A DNA stretch of 30,636 bases. Source: Caldilineaceae bacterium. Lineage in GTDB: Bacteria > Chloroflexota > Anaerolineae > Caldilineales > Caldilineaceae. Shown piece after piece: positions 23,727 to 30,636 of the stretch. How positions within the stretch are numbered: position 1 is the stretch's first letter; the number at the start of each line of letters is the position of its first letter. The stretch spans positions 1 through 30,636 of the forward strand of contig JAHBVH010000095.1 in the NCBI GenBank assembly GCA_019637645.1. The letters are read 5' to 3'. The notes below the pieces were generated by a model. That model was not told where the DNA came from. It did not search any database and was given only the letters and a program-made list of their open reading frames with translations. A program made the position numbers and the translations under genes.

Positions 23727-24818
23727 ATGAAGTACCTGAAGATCCTCTTGCTAGTTTCTCTTGCCAGTTTGTTGCTGCTTGGCTGTGTCGTGCCCGTCGA
23801 GAGGGTATCCGCACCTGCCGAAGAAACTAGTGGTGCTCCTGCCGCGACGGCTGCCACTCAACCTGCCGCCCAAAGTGATGAGGCCGCTGCTTTCCCTGTA
23901 ACCATCGAACATCACTTTGGCCGCACCACAATCCTGGCAAAACCAGAACGGGTCGTGTCGCTTGGCTTCACCGACCAGGATTATTTGCTGGCCCTTGGGG
24001 TGGTTCCGGTGGGCATTCGGGACTGGTTTGGCGGCCAGCCCAACGCGGTCTGGCCGTGGGCGCGTCATCTACTCAACGGTGCCGAACCTGAGGTGCTCTC
24101 CCGCGAACTGAATTTCGAGCATATCGCCCGCCTGCAACCCGATCTGATCGTTGCGATCTACACCAGCTTGACCCAAGAGGAATATGACTTGCTGAGTGCG
24201 ATCGCCCCAGTCGTCACGGCCCCCGCGGGCCTGGCTGATTATGCCATCACCTGGCAGGAGCAAACTCGGTACACCGGCCAGATTGTCGGGCAGGTTGCCA
24301 ATGCTGAAGAACTCGTGGCCCAGCTAGAAGCGAAAATGGCAAAAGCAAGCGCCGATCACCCAGAATTTGCCGGAACAGAATACGCATTTGCTTCTGTCTA
24401 TGGGGGAGAATACTACTTGTATGGCGAACGCAGCACCGCTTCCCGCTTTTTAACTACGCTGGGCTTTGTGGTACCAACCGACGTTCTCGAGCTAACTGAC
24501 AATGATAACGACTACCTGGTCTTCAGCGCGGAACGCATGGATCTGGTGGATCGTCCCCTAACTTTGTGGTCAGAAGGGCTGACCGACGCCGGTGTGATCG
24601 CGCTTCTAGAAAACCCTTTGTACACGCAACTGCCCGTACATACGGAAGGGCGCGACCTATTTCTGGGCCTGGATTTGTATGGTGGCGCTTTTTCCTTCAG
24701 CTCCATTCTCAGCCTCGACCTGCTGGTAGATGACCTTGTCCCAGCGTTAGCCTTGGCCCTAGATGGCGATCCCGCGACGGTGCCGCTGCTTGGCGCGGCT
24801 GCGACAACCGCTGAGTAA
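23727..24818 (+). CDS. Siderophore-binding lipoprotein, single B domain
   Basis: A 363-residue paralogue of the 18094 protein. The lipobox ends at C20 (LLLGC), with an Ala/Thr/Pro-rich tether to about 53, then FPVTIEHHFGRTTI, LGFTDQDYLLALGVVPVGIRDWFGG, VWPWARH, LNFEHIARLQPDLIVAIYTS, and ILSLDLLVDDLVPAL. ATG 23727 is 6 bases after AGGAA; the ATG at 23724 is closer. It follows the STAS-like gene by 66 bases and is itself followed by regulatory-looking sequence. Confidence 0.92.
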   Translation: MKYLKILLLVSLASLLLLGCVVPVERVSAPAEETSGAPAATAATQPAAQSDEAAAFPVTIEHHFGRTTILAKPERVVSLGFTDQDYLLALGVVPVGIRDWFGGQPNAVWPWARHLLNGAEPEVLSRELNFEHIARLQPDLIVAIYTSLTQEEYDLLSAIAPVVTAPAGLADYAITWQEQTRYTGQIVGQVANAEELVAQLEAKMAKASADHPEFAGTEYAFASVYGGEYYLYGERSTASRFLTTLGFVVPTDVLELTDNDNDYLVFSAERMDLVDRPLTLWSEGLTDAGVIALLENPLYTQLPVHTEGRDLFLGLDLYGGAFSFSSILSLDLLVDDLVPALALALDGDPATVPLLGAAATTAE

Positions 24819-24829
24819 CGCTTGACAAA

Positions 24830-24842
24830 TTAACCTTGGTTA
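24830..24842. promoter_or_regulatory. TTAACCTTGGTTA motif before the serine hydrolase
   Basis: A hyphenated palindrome TAACC-TT-GGTTA, the best copy of the motif also found at 4103 and 27946. It directly follows TTGACA (24823-24828), a perfect -35 box, although no good -10 is seen at 17 bases. This placement would suit a repressor site. Confidence 0.5.
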
Positions 24843-24883
24843 GCGCAAAAGGCTAGTGCGCTTAACACTTTTCTTAACCAGCG

Positions 24884-24933
24884 CCATAAATTTGTTCTGT
24901 CAATCTAGTCAATTCGACAGAACAAATTTATGG
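24884..24933. repeat. Perfect 18-bp inverted repeat
   Basis: CCATAAATTTGTTCTGTC (24884-24901) is exactly complementary to 24916-24933, with a 14-base loop. It is AT-rich, unlike the other palindromes here, and no T-run follows. It could be a leader structure, an operator or the terminus of a small element. Confidence 0.85.
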
Positions 24934-25034
24934 TATTGTCTTGTTACTTTGATCAACCTTTGGACCTACGCTGGGCACACCGCCAGTCCGGACACCGCGC
25001 CAACGCAGCCACCCAATGGCAAGAAAGACCGAGC

Positions 25035-26408
25035 ATGAGCCACTTTACACCGGAACAAACGGACCAGATACACGAAGTGATGACGACGCGGCATGTCCCT
25101 GGCCTAGCCGTGTCGCTGGTCAAAGATGGTGAGATCCGCGCGATGCAGGGCTTCGGCGTGAGGGATCTCCGTACACAAGCGCCGATGACCGCGCACACCG
25201 TCGCCCCCATCTGTTCCCTCACCAAGAGCTTTACCGCACTTGCCGTCATGCAGCTCGTCGAGGCCGGGAAACTGTCGCTCGATACACCGGTCACCAATAT
25301 CCTGCCCGACTTTGCCCTGAGCGATGCGACGGCCACGGCACAGATGACCCCGCGCACGCTCTTAAGTCACCGCTCGGGCCTGGGACGAACCGGCCACCAA
25401 GCGGCCATGTTTCGGCCCGCACCGCCCTTCACAACGCGTGCCGAGCTGGTTGCGTTGCTAAAAACAACCCCGCTACAGAGCAAACCGCACGTGGCTTGGG
25501 CCTATAGCAACGAGAGCTATGTGACCGCGTCGCACCTGGTTGATCGACTCTCGCTGCCCATCGAACAGCACTTCGCCGCGCAGATCTTTGCCCCCCTTGG
25601 CCTCCAAGAGACTAGTTGCAACTTTCACACCTGGCGAGCGCATCCCGACCAGATGCATACCTATCTCTATCGCGACGGGGAGCACCACGAAACCGCGTTG
25701 CCCGCGGATTATCAAGTCTATGTGGCAACTGGTGGTATTTGCAGCTCGATTCGGGATCTGGCACGTGTACAGATGACTACCATGGACTACGCCACCCATC
25801 CGTTGTTGAGCGCGGGTAGTTTGGAACAAATGCACACCGTGCAAACGCCCTATGGTGATACCGGGTGGGGCTATGGGCTGGGTTGGGAGATCGCGTATAC
25901 CACGCTTTCCACGGGCTTGCGCAAAGTGCTAAGCCACTCTGGCGGTTTGCCTGGGGTCAATACCTTTAGCTTGCTTCTGCCCCAAGAACGGCTTGGCATT
26001 GCCCTGATCGCCAACAAGAGCGGCGCGGGCCTTGGGCGGCTGGCCGAAAGCCTCCTCGCCACAGTCTTGGGCGAGCCACTCTTCCGCCCGACGCCCGACG
26101 ATCCGCTGCCCTTTCAAAGCCGCCAACCGCACCTCACTCTGTTTGAACAGCAGGCGTACACTGGTGACTTTCAATGCCACGATAGCCGCATGATGGTTAG
26201 CGCAGCCGATACTGGCCTCACCTTGAGCACACCGCTCGATCCCCGCGATCCCACGGTTGTCGAGGCGGAACTCTTCTGCCGTGTTGGCCCGCAGACCTTC
26301 CTAGGGACCCGCACGGCAACCATTGTCACCTTCTTGCGCGCGGCGGAAGGTGCCGCAATGACCCATCTACTCATGGATGGCGATCAATTTAGCCGAGTGG
26401 TAGCTTGA
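25035..26408 (+). CDS. Serine hydrolase of the class C beta-lactamase/esterase family
   Basis: A 457-residue protein with the three active-site motifs of the family: S61-L-T-K64, Y157-S-N159 and H301-S-G-G304. A C-terminal beta-rich domain (about 350-457) follows, as in many esterase or peptidase members. There is no signal peptide, so it should be cytoplasmic, which argues against a role in antibiotic resistance. The frame is open back to 24930, but the upstream residues look unnatural and the ATG at 25035 begins a normal N-terminus; its ribosome binding site is weak. In this locus it might hydrolyse an ester or amide bond of an imported siderophore; that is inference. Confidence 0.85.
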   Translation: MSHFTPEQTDQIHEVMTTRHVPGLAVSLVKDGEIRAMQGFGVRDLRTQAPMTAHTVAPICSLTKSFTALAVMQLVEAGKLSLDTPVTNILPDFALSDATATAQMTPRTLLSHRSGLGRTGHQAAMFRPAPPFTTRAELVALLKTTPLQSKPHVAWAYSNESYVTASHLVDRLSLPIEQHFAAQIFAPLGLQETSCNFHTWRAHPDQMHTYLYRDGEHHETALPADYQVYVATGGICSSIRDLARVQMTTMDYATHPLLSAGSLEQMHTVQTPYGDTGWGYGLGWEIAYTTLSTGLRKVLSHSGGLPGVNTFSLLLPQERLGIALIANKSGAGLGRLAESLLATVLGEPLFRPTPDDPLPFQSRQPHLTLFEQQAYTGDFQCHDSRMMVSAADTGLTLSTPLDPRDPTVVEAELFCRVGPQTFLGTRTATIVTFLRAAEGAAMTHLLMDGDQFSRVVA

Positions 26409-26468
26409 CAGGCCGTAAGTGCGTAAGTTCGCGTAGCTATTGTCAATATAATAAAGGAGCATCTATTC

Positions 26469-27092
26469 ATGACTGTAACAACGACCACCTCCCCCCTCCA
26501 CACCGTCGCCGCCCTGATGATGGAACGCCGGACGGTGAAACAATTTCTGCCCCAACCAGTCGCGCGTGAAACGCTGCAACAGTTGATCGACCTCGCCGTG
26601 TGGGCACCCAATCATCGGCTGAATGAGCCGTGGCGTTTCTATGTGTTGGGGGAAGGCGCACGTACACAACTGGCCCAAATTGCCGGGGCGATTACCCAAC
26701 GCAAAATTTTGGAAGCAGGTGGTGAGGCCGCGGTGGCTGAACGCAAAGGGGCCGAAGCAGGTGCCGCGTGGCTGAGTGTCCCCACCTTGCTCTATATTAC
26801 CTATCTGACCGATCCCAATCCCGAGATTTCGTTAGAAAATTATGGGGCTGTCTGCTGTGCGATTCAAAACTTGACCCTGGCGGCCCATGCCCTGAGCATT
26901 GGCACTTCGTGGAGCAGTGGCGCGGTGGCCGCAGCCCCAGAATTACTCACCTTGGTTGGTGCCACTGCCGCCGAGCAGATGGCCGGTCTCTTCCGCGTGG
27001 GCTACCTCGACCCCGCGCTAGCACCAGGGCGCAGCCGCCGCTCCCCGGGCACGCTCTTCACCCAATGGCTTGACGACAGCCCAACGGCGTAA
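26469..27092 (+). CDS. Nitroreductase family flavoprotein
   Basis: A 207-residue FMN oxidoreductase. It shows RRTVKQFLPQPV near the N-terminus (FMN phosphate contact), APNHRLNEPWRF, and a C-terminal RRSPGTLF segment. ENYGAVCCAIQNLTLAAHALSIGTSW is the conserved dimer/FMN helix. AAGGAG lies about 9 bases upstream of the ATG. It is followed after 11 bases by the DUF2470 gene and is surely co-transcribed. The substrate is unknown; some flavin reductases of this kind can reduce ferric complexes. Confidence 0.9.
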   Translation: MTVTTTTSPLHTVAALMMERRTVKQFLPQPVARETLQQLIDLAVWAPNHRLNEPWRFYVLGEGARTQLAQIAGAITQRKILEAGGEAAVAERKGAEAGAAWLSVPTLLYITYLTDPNPEISLENYGAVCCAIQNLTLAAHALSIGTSWSSGAVAAAPELLTLVGATAAEQMAGLFRVGYLDPALAPGRSRRSPGTLFTQWLDDSPTA

Positions 27093-27103
27093 AGGAGCGC
27101 AGC

Positions 27104-27382
27104 ATGGAGCCAATTCTACCCACTGCCCTCGTGACGCGTGCCATTGAACACATGAATGAGGATCATGCCCATAATTTGCTGGACTATGCCCACACCTTGG
27201 CGGGCTTGACTTGGGCTGAAGATGCCGAGATGACGGGCCTCGATCCCACTGGCTTTGACTTAGTTGTGCGTGGCGGTGGCCGCATTCAGCATGTGCGTCT
27301 ACCTTTTGAACCGCCACTGACGCAAGCCGACCAGTTGCGTCCGGCCCTGGTGGTATTGGCTCAACGCGCCCGGACTGCCTAA
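27104..27382 (+). CDS. DUF2470 domain protein
   Basis: A 92-residue protein consisting only of a DUF2470 domain: HMNEDHAHNLLDYAHTLAGL (16-35), then AEMTGLDPTGFDLVV, VRLPFEPPL and a final ALVVLAQRAR. In other proteins this domain follows a split-barrel domain in HutZ/HugZ-like heme oxygenases and related proteins. Here the split barrel is missing. Heme importer and IsdG-type enzyme are nearby, so a heme-related role is plausible. Its AAGGAG overlaps the stop of the nitroreductase gene. Confidence 0.85.
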   Translation: MEPILPTALVTRAIEHMNEDHAHNLLDYAHTLAGLTWAEDAEMTGLDPTGFDLVVRGGGRIQHVRLPFEPPLTQADQLRPALVVLAQRARTA

Positions 27383-27404
27383 AAGATAAAGCGCAATGTC
27401 CACG

Positions 27405-27445
27405 GACAAGAGCTGACAGGTTTTCCCAATCGATTAGCTCTTGTC
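27405..27445. repeat. Degenerate palindrome with CTGACAGG core
   Basis: GACAAGAGCT (27405-27414) pairs with AGCTCTTGTC (27436-27445). The loop begins GACAGGTTTT, the left half of the common hairpin, without its right half. It ends the nitroreductase-DUF2470 unit. Confidence 0.65.
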
Positions 27446-27573
27446 ATACCCATCAAGGCATAAAACACCTATCTGCTTCCAAAACAGCGCAAAACTATAC
27501 TTATCAGCTCGCGTAGAGTATAGTAGAAGGCCGAATGAATGGACTATCATCAAGCTGAGGAACGCGAGTTTTC

Positions 27574-27900
27574 ATGACAGAAACGAAAAAACCAACGACG
27601 GCTCAACTCAATCAGGCGACGAAATCGCTGGGTGGTTCTCTCCTCTTGTCGGCGGTGCGCTGTACGTTGCAATACATTGTCTTTCCCTTTTTCCTGCCCC
27701 TGTTAGGACTAACCGGAGCTATTTCCAGTATCATTAGTCTGGTGCTGAGTTTGCTCGCTGTGGGCATTATTCTTTATAACATTGTTGAACTCTGGTCAAC
27801 TAGCTGGCGCTGGCGCTATCTCGGGCTAGGCTCCGTTATGCTCTTGATGCTGATTGTCTTTTTGGCCGATGATCTGCGGCTCTTATTGGGTATTGGGTGA
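27574..27900 (+). CDS. Small integral membrane protein, unknown function
   Basis: A 108-residue protein with a polar N-terminus (about 1-20) and three hydrophobic segments: SLLLSAVRCTLQYIVFPFFL, AISSIISLVLSLLAVGIILY and LGLGSVMLLMLIVFLADDLR. No family is recognised. TGAGGA lies 12 bases before the ATG, slightly far. It appears to be a separate unit between the heme genes and fhuF. Confidence 0.7.
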   Translation: MTETKKPTTAQLNQATKSLGGSLLLSAVRCTLQYIVFPFFLPLLGLTGAISSIISLVLSLLAVGIILYNIVELWSTSWRWRYLGLGSVMLLMLIVFLADDLRLLLGIG

Positions 27901-27945
27901 GGCGCTAACCATTGCTCCTTTGTCAAGTGAAGTACAACGGATGGA

Positions 27946-27959
27946 TTAACCAAGGTTGA
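27946..27959. promoter_or_regulatory. Inverted AACCTTGG motif before fhuF
   Basis: TTAACCAAGGTTGA; its complement TCAACCTTGGTTAA differs from the 24830 copy by little outside the shared core. It overlaps TTGACG, a possible -35. It lies 213 bases before the fhuF-like gene in an otherwise unrecognised gap. Confidence 0.4.
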
Positions 27960-28172
27960 CGTGAAAAGCAAGGGACGTTAACCGCATCGTTCAATGCTGC
28001 CGTAGTGAACTATTTACCGCTACCGTAGGGGAAACGGCCAAAATTAAAGAAAAATGGGTGTAACAGCCGGGAAAAGCCGTGGTATGCTGATCCACATTTG
28101 TGAAAAAGTGCACTGTCCCCTTGGGACTATGGGCAACTTTCCTTTTGGGATTTGGGTTGATAGGAGCACACG

Positions 28173-29051
28173 ATGCAGACCCGTCTTGATGAGCACCCCT
28201 TACAACAAACGTTTACACGGATCCGCCAACTGAGCCCCTATGTTGGTGCACGTTGGGGCCAACAGCAGGAAGCAGAATGGCTGACGCCCGCTGAACTATT
28301 GGCCCCGCAATCTCCCCACTTGGCTACGCAAATTCGCCAAACCCAGGCCCGCCTGCACACGACCGCGGCCAGCACCATTGCCGCCGCGTTGCTTCAAGAA
28401 TATCAATGGCCCCTTATTTCTACCGCGGTAGCTTCCTTTCTGGTCGATCGGCGGGTGCCGAATCTAGACCCCGCCAATGTCTCTTTCCTGGTCTTAGATG
28501 CCGAAAAGGGCATCCAGGAAGCGGAAGATCATACGCATATTGCCTATCTGGGGGGACGCTTTCTGGCCCTCCCCGATGACCCGGCGGCTGATCACCCGGA
28601 CGCGACCACTGTTCCTGATCGCGATGCCCTGCGCGATGCTTTGCGCACCGGGCTGGAAAGCCACTTTGGCTGGGTGATTGAGCGCTTGAGCGCGGCGGTT
28701 GACTGCAAACCGCGTGGCTTGTGGCTCTATGTGGCCGACCGGCTGGCCAGCACCTTTGGCTGGCTGATGCAGGAACAAGATAAGGGCTGTCGGCTCCCCC
28801 AGATCGAGCCAGAATTTAACGCCGTGTTACGAGTGCCCAGCTCTCCCCTGACGAACAAAAAAGTCGCGCTTTTTGAATTGACCTACAAAGATCACTCCCA
28901 TGTCTTCCTCGATCGCGCCACCTGCTGCTTCTGGTATAAAGCGGACGGTGGCGATTACTGTACCACCTGCCCGCATCGCACGAAGGAAGATCGCAACGAG
29001 CGGCTGCTCAAGTATATGGCCGAATCGTACGAAAAGCAGATTGCCAATTGA
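28173..29051 (+). CDS. FhuF-like ferric siderophore reductase
   Basis: A 292-residue cytoplasmic protein whose C-terminus carries the FhuF signature: C251-C252-x10-C263-x2-C266 (CCFWYKADGGDYCTTC). In FhuF these four cysteines bind a [2Fe-2S] cluster with the unusual CC-x10-C-x2-C spacing. FhuF reduces iron in imported hydroxamate siderophores, so that it is released. The N-terminal 200 residues are diverged but fit the family length. ATAGGAGCACACG lies just upstream of the ATG. It fits the import genes around it. Confidence 0.88.
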   Translation: MQTRLDEHPLQQTFTRIRQLSPYVGARWGQQQEAEWLTPAELLAPQSPHLATQIRQTQARLHTTAASTIAAALLQEYQWPLISTAVASFLVDRRVPNLDPANVSFLVLDAEKGIQEAEDHTHIAYLGGRFLALPDDPAADHPDATTVPDRDALRDALRTGLESHFGWVIERLSAAVDCKPRGLWLYVADRLASTFGWLMQEQDKGCRLPQIEPEFNAVLRVPSSPLTNKKVALFELTYKDHSHVFLDRATCCFWYKADGGDYCTTCPHRTKEDRNERLLKYMAESYEKQIAN

Positions 29052-29133
29052 TCGAGGGCGCTAGCGAGGAGGGGGCTGCAAACCGCACCCCAGGCTGCCA
29101 ACGCGCCTATGACCAACAATGGATGGACCCATC

Positions 29134-29493
29134 ATGATTACAACCGCAAACCGGATTTATGTGAATCCCGACTACGCTGAACAATTTGAAGATAATTTTC
29201 GCAACCGCGCCCGGCTGGTCGATACGATGCCCGGCTTCATGCGTAACCAACTCCTGCGCCCTGTCAATCCGGGCGAACCCTATGTGGTCTTTACCACCTG
29301 GCAATCGCGCGCACACTTCGAGGCGTGGGTTCGTTCCGATGAATTCCGCCAGGGCCATGCCCGCTCCGGTTCACTCCCGCGTGAAGCCTTTACCAAGCCC
29401 AATCAACTAGAACTCCACGAGGTTGTATTGGATTCGGATCAGCCTGATCTCGCGCCGGAGCCCCACGGGCAGCCGTTCAAAATGGGCCACTGA
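29134..29493 (+). CDS. Heme-degrading monooxygenase, IsdG/HmoA-like
   Basis: A 119-residue ABM-fold protein. The IsdG catalytic triad is conserved at the right spacing: N6 (ITTANRIYV), W65 (FEAWVRSDEF) and H75 (RQGHAR), corresponding to N7, W67 and H77 of IsdG. Such enzymes open the heme ring and free the iron. The tail after about residue 95 is longer than in IsdG and polar. ATG 29134 gives the family N-terminus; the ATG at 29119 would add five residues. It completes heme use together with HmuTUV. Confidence 0.88.
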   Translation: MITTANRIYVNPDYAEQFEDNFRNRARLVDTMPGFMRNQLLRPVNPGEPYVVFTTWQSRAHFEAWVRSDEFRQGHARSGSLPREAFTKPNQLELHEVVLDSDQPDLAPEPHGQPFKMGH

Positions 29494-29590
29494 GGCAATG
29501 ATTTGTGTGCGTTATCTTTTGTGCGCGCCGTGGTCTGTCCACCAGAGCCAAGCTTAGGGAAGCTGGCGGCGTAAAGGGAAGGAAAATAGC

Positions 29591-30634
29591 TTGACAGCGA
29601 CGACTGCACCTCGAACATCCAATACACTCCGCTTTGTCCGCTCCCGCGCCCTCTTAACGGCAGGGTTGGGCCTGGGCGTGGGGCTAATGCTGCTGGCGAT
29701 GATGAGCAGCATTGCCTTTGGCGCGGCCGACATTGCGCCGAGTGATGTCTGGGCCGCGATTTTTCAATTCGACGCGACCTCGACCGATCATCTCATTATT
29801 CGCACCCTGCGCGTCCCGCGGGCGGCTGTCGCAGCCCTGGTCGGCGCATCATTGGCCGTAGCCGGCGCGATCATGCAGGGGTTAACGCGTAATCCGTTGG
29901 GCGATCCCGGCATTTTAGGGATTAACACCGGCGCGGCCTTGGGCGTTGTCGGTGCTGTCTTTTTCCTAAAGATTAGCTCACTGTCCCTCTATGCGCTCTT
30001 TGCCTTTGCTGGCGCATTACTCACCGCGCTCGCGGTCTATGGGCTTGGCTCAATCGGGCGCGGGGGGCCGACACCTCTCAAGTTGACGATTGCAGGCGCG
30101 GCGTTGACGGCCTTGCTCTCTTCGTTTACGACTGGGGTGTTGATCTTAAATCAGCGTACCTTAGAAGAAGTCCGCTTTTGGTTGGCCGGTTCTGTGGCTG
30201 GGCGTGATCTCACCCTCTTGTTACAAGTCGCGCCTTACCTAGTGGGTGGGTTGGTATTGGCCTTGGCCTTGGGCCGCCAGATCACAACCATTGCGTTGGG
30301 CGAAGATATCGCCAAAGGCTTGGGCCAGCGCACGGGCTGGGTCAAAGGGCTCTCCGCGGTCGCCGTGGTCTTATTGGCCGGGGGCTCGGTGGCGGTGGCT
30401 GGCCCGATTGGCTTTATTGGGTTGGTGATTCCGCACGTGGTACGCTTCTTAGTGGGTACGGACTACCGCTGGATTTTGCCCTATGCGGCCTTGCTGGGCG
30501 CAAGTTTTCTCATCTTCTCCGATGTGGCAGCGCGGCTGATTCTGCGCCCCATGGAACTACCCGTCGGTGTCATGACCGCCCTGATCGGCGGCCCATTTTT
30601 TATCTATTTGGTGCGCTGGCGAGTGCGGAAATAG
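29591..30634 (+). CDS. Siderophore ABC transporter permease, FecCD family
   Basis: A 347-residue membrane protein with about ten helices. Marks are [52 protein letters not shown] (ATPase contact) and [16 protein letters not shown]. The start is TTG 29591, 8 bases after GGAAGG; no ATG exists in frame before the first membrane helix. The stop falls two bases before the window ends, so a second permease and perhaps an ATPase may follow outside. It is the only siderophore-type permease seen for the many binding lipoproteins. Confidence 0.92.
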   Translation: MTATTAPRTSNTLRFVRSRALLTAGLGLGVGLMLLAMMSSIAFGAADIAPSDVWAAIFQFDATSTDHLIIRTLRVPRAAVAALVGASLAVAGAIMQGLTRNPLGDPGILGINTGAALGVVGAVFFLKISSLSLYALFAFAGALLTALAVYGLGSIGRGGPTPLKLTIAGAALTALLSSFTTGVLILNQRTLEEVRFWLAGSVAGRDLTLLLQVAPYLVGGLVLALALGRQITTIALGEDIAKGLGQRTGWVKGLSAVAVVLLAGGSVAVAGPIGFIGLVIPHVVRFLVGTDYRWILPYAALLGASFLIFSDVAARLILRPMELPVGVMTALIGGPFFIYLVRWRVRK

Positions 30635-30636
30635 CG

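Noticed and set aside
25035..26408. Beta-lactam resistance gene
   Set aside because: The protein lacks a signal peptide and has an extra C-terminal domain like esterases or peptidases; the context is iron uptake.
27441..27737. 98-codon plus-strand frame overlapping the small membrane protein gene
   Set aside because: It overlaps in a different frame, has no ribosome binding site and a mixed composition, while the frame at 27574 has three clean membrane segments.

Overview
The window is about 57% GC by eye and holds 25 intact protein genes, all on the + strand, almost all concerned with iron acquisition and metal starvation. It looks like a member of the Chloroflexota. The basis is the style of the lipoproteins (a short signal peptide ending in [L/S/A]-[A/G/T]-C-V/I-x-P, then a Pro/Ala/Thr/Glu-rich tether), a TTG start and the absence of any TonB-dependent receptor, porin or periplasmic partner. 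This is inference; no rRNA or other taxonomic marker is present.

Left part (1-6277): a metal-sparing and import block. It has a long-chain flavodoxin, an orphan pair of peptide/nickel-type ABC ATPases (OppD/OppF-like), a ribosomal protein S4 without zinc-binding cysteines, and a FecE/FhuC-type siderophore ATPase. Scattered among them are three copies of an unrecognised ~125-residue family. Next (6422-10397) is a complete ferric-iron importer, FbpA-FbpB-FbpC, closed by a clear intrinsic terminator.

Centre (10571-19134): an expansion of siderophore-binding lipoproteins. Three are unusual two-domain proteins, two with domain order A-B and one with order B-A, followed by a single-domain B copy. 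A relic of an A domain lies just upstream. An Apd1/sucrase-ferredoxin-like Fe-S redox protein sits inside this run. A fifth member (single B) lies at 23727.

Right part (19646-30634): a heme importer (HmuT-HmuU-HmuV), a deletion remnant of an exporter-fold ABC transporter, a STAS/SpoIIAA-like small protein, a class C-type serine hydrolase, a nitroreductase, a DUF2470 protein, a small membrane protein, a FhuF-type reductase, an IsdG-type heme monooxygenase and a FecCD permease at the edge.

Together the genes give a plausible pathway. Lipoproteins on the cell surface capture ferric siderophores, heme or free ferric iron, and ABC permeases and ATPases bring them in. FhuF, the Apd1-like protein, the nitroreductase, IsdG and the hydrolase are candidates for releasing the iron. 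Flavodoxin and the Cys-poor S4 save metal. A shared motif with core AACCTTGG occurs upstream of rpsD, the hydrolase and fhuF and may be the common operator. The gaps are rich in palindromic repeats of at least three families, a sign of an actively rearranged region.
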